From positions 3,927,572 to 3,991,571 of the forward strand of contig VCAZ01000017.1 of assembly GCA_005784505.1 (NCBI GenBank): a stretch of 64,000 nucleotides of DNA, given 5' to 3'. Made by a program: the position numbers and the translations under genes. Below, one piece after another: positions 63,421 to 64,000 of this stretch. The notes beneath the pieces were generated by a model. It did not search any database. It had not been told where the DNA came from and worked only from the letters and a program-made list of their open reading frames with translations. Position 1 is the stretch's first letter, and each line of letters starts with the position of its first letter. The DNA comes from Bagarius yarrelli (lineage: Eukaryota > Chordata > Actinopteri > Siluriformes > Sisoridae).

Positions 63421-64000
63421 TTGAGCAAAATGGAGGCATGGCAACTTTTTTCTTAATATGTAATTTTTTATATGTGTGTAGGGGAAAAAAAGGATGAATA
63501 AACGAACGATAATTAATGAAAAAAAGAGGAAAAATGTCAAGTAAATGAATGAATGAATGACCGAACAGATTAATAAATTAATAATTAAATGAAGGAATAA
63601 ATGAACGAACGAACTATCCATCTTCTCACCTAATTTGGGATATTATCCGATAAAAAAAAAAAAAAAAAAATTAAAAAGATAGAGAGAAGCAAAGAAAGGA
63701 TTTACAAAAGACAATATAATTAAAAAGAGTTCAAGCAAAAGGAGTAAAGGAATATGATAAAGTAGTTAAACAATAAGGCAAACAATTCAAAGAAATAATT
63801 CAAATAATAATTTTAAAAACTAACAAAAGTGAACTACGAAAAAGAAAAGGAAAAAAGGAAGGAAGGAATAGACACCTCCAGTTCTTCTTTGGGGGTAAAT
63901 CAGAAATAAGAAAGGTCATAATCACAAAGTTGTGATTTAGAGGAAGAGAAAAAATCCCCAGATCTTTTTTTCCTGATATGGTGAATAAACTTATCTTAAA
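63421..64000. other. AT-rich end with GAAT/GAAC repeats
   Basis: GAATGAATGAATGA at 63546-63560 and GAACGAACGAAC near 63602 are short tetranucleotide runs. An A20 run lies at about 63651-63670. The rest is A-rich with no recognised element. Confidence 0.6.

Overview
This window looks like non-coding nuclear DNA from a teleost fish. It is AT-rich with scattered CpGs and is full of (CA)n, (GA)n, (TA)n, GATA and GGAT microsatellites. It carries many degenerate copies of fish interspersed repeats: a DANA/Mermaid-like tRNA SINE, a SINE whose 3' tail matches fish L2-type LINE ends, Tc1-like remnants, hAT MITEs, and DIRS, L2 and RTE fragments. The mix suggests an ostariophysan, possibly a catfish, but that is inferred from remembered repeat families and not shown by any gene. 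I found no intact protein-coding gene, rRNA, genuine tRNA, CRISPR array or bacterial feature. The long reading frames are either low-complexity or of a length expected by chance.

Four SINE families recur. A is the DANA/Mermaid-like family, with a tRNA-like head, a 'TGTGGAGTTTGCATGTTCTC' body and a GAATGAAT tail; 7 copies. B reads 'GTGGTAGCTCAGTGGTTAAGGTGTTGGACTG ... CACCACCAAG ... GTAAGTCGCTCTGGATAAGGACGTC'; about 25 copies. C is a related SINE ending in '...CGAAGAAACAAATTTCACTG'; 5 copies. D begins 'GGCCAGCGTTGTGGTG'; 2 copies. Nearly all copies are truncated or mutated, and some are nested.

Layout: 0-4.3 kb has SINE B copies (one split by a hAT MITE), two candidate conserved elements, and a SINE D followed by paired ETS motifs and a CTCF-like motif. 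4.6-5.0 kb is a pyrimidine tract. 5.8-12 kb is SINE-rich. 12.6-13.5 kb and 15.7-15.9 kb are candidate regulatory islands. 13.9-14.35 kb and 49.0-49.5 kb hold two copies of one inverted-repeat DNA element. 22.0-24.3 kb is a TTATAAC-rich zone with a 49-bp minisatellite. 24.7-25.4 kb is the largest unique island. 28.5-29.5 kb is a decayed DIRS-like retrotransposon. 30-34 kb is mostly unique. 34.3-36.1 kb has a 78-bp direct repeat, a T27/A27 inverted pair and a full SINE A. 37-41 kb is SINE-rich. 41-45.4 kb lacks SINEs. 45.4-52.6 kb holds Tc1, L2, RTE and SINE debris around a large (TA)n tract. 53-60 kb has strong unique islands plus a 1.1-kb TTTA tract. 61.5-62.2 kb is GGAT-rich.

The alternation of repeat clusters with balanced-composition unique islands rich in homeodomain, TCF, SOX and FOX words is what one expects of a gene desert, or large intron, carrying distal enhancers near a developmental regulator. 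That reading is inference; cross-species alignment would decide it.
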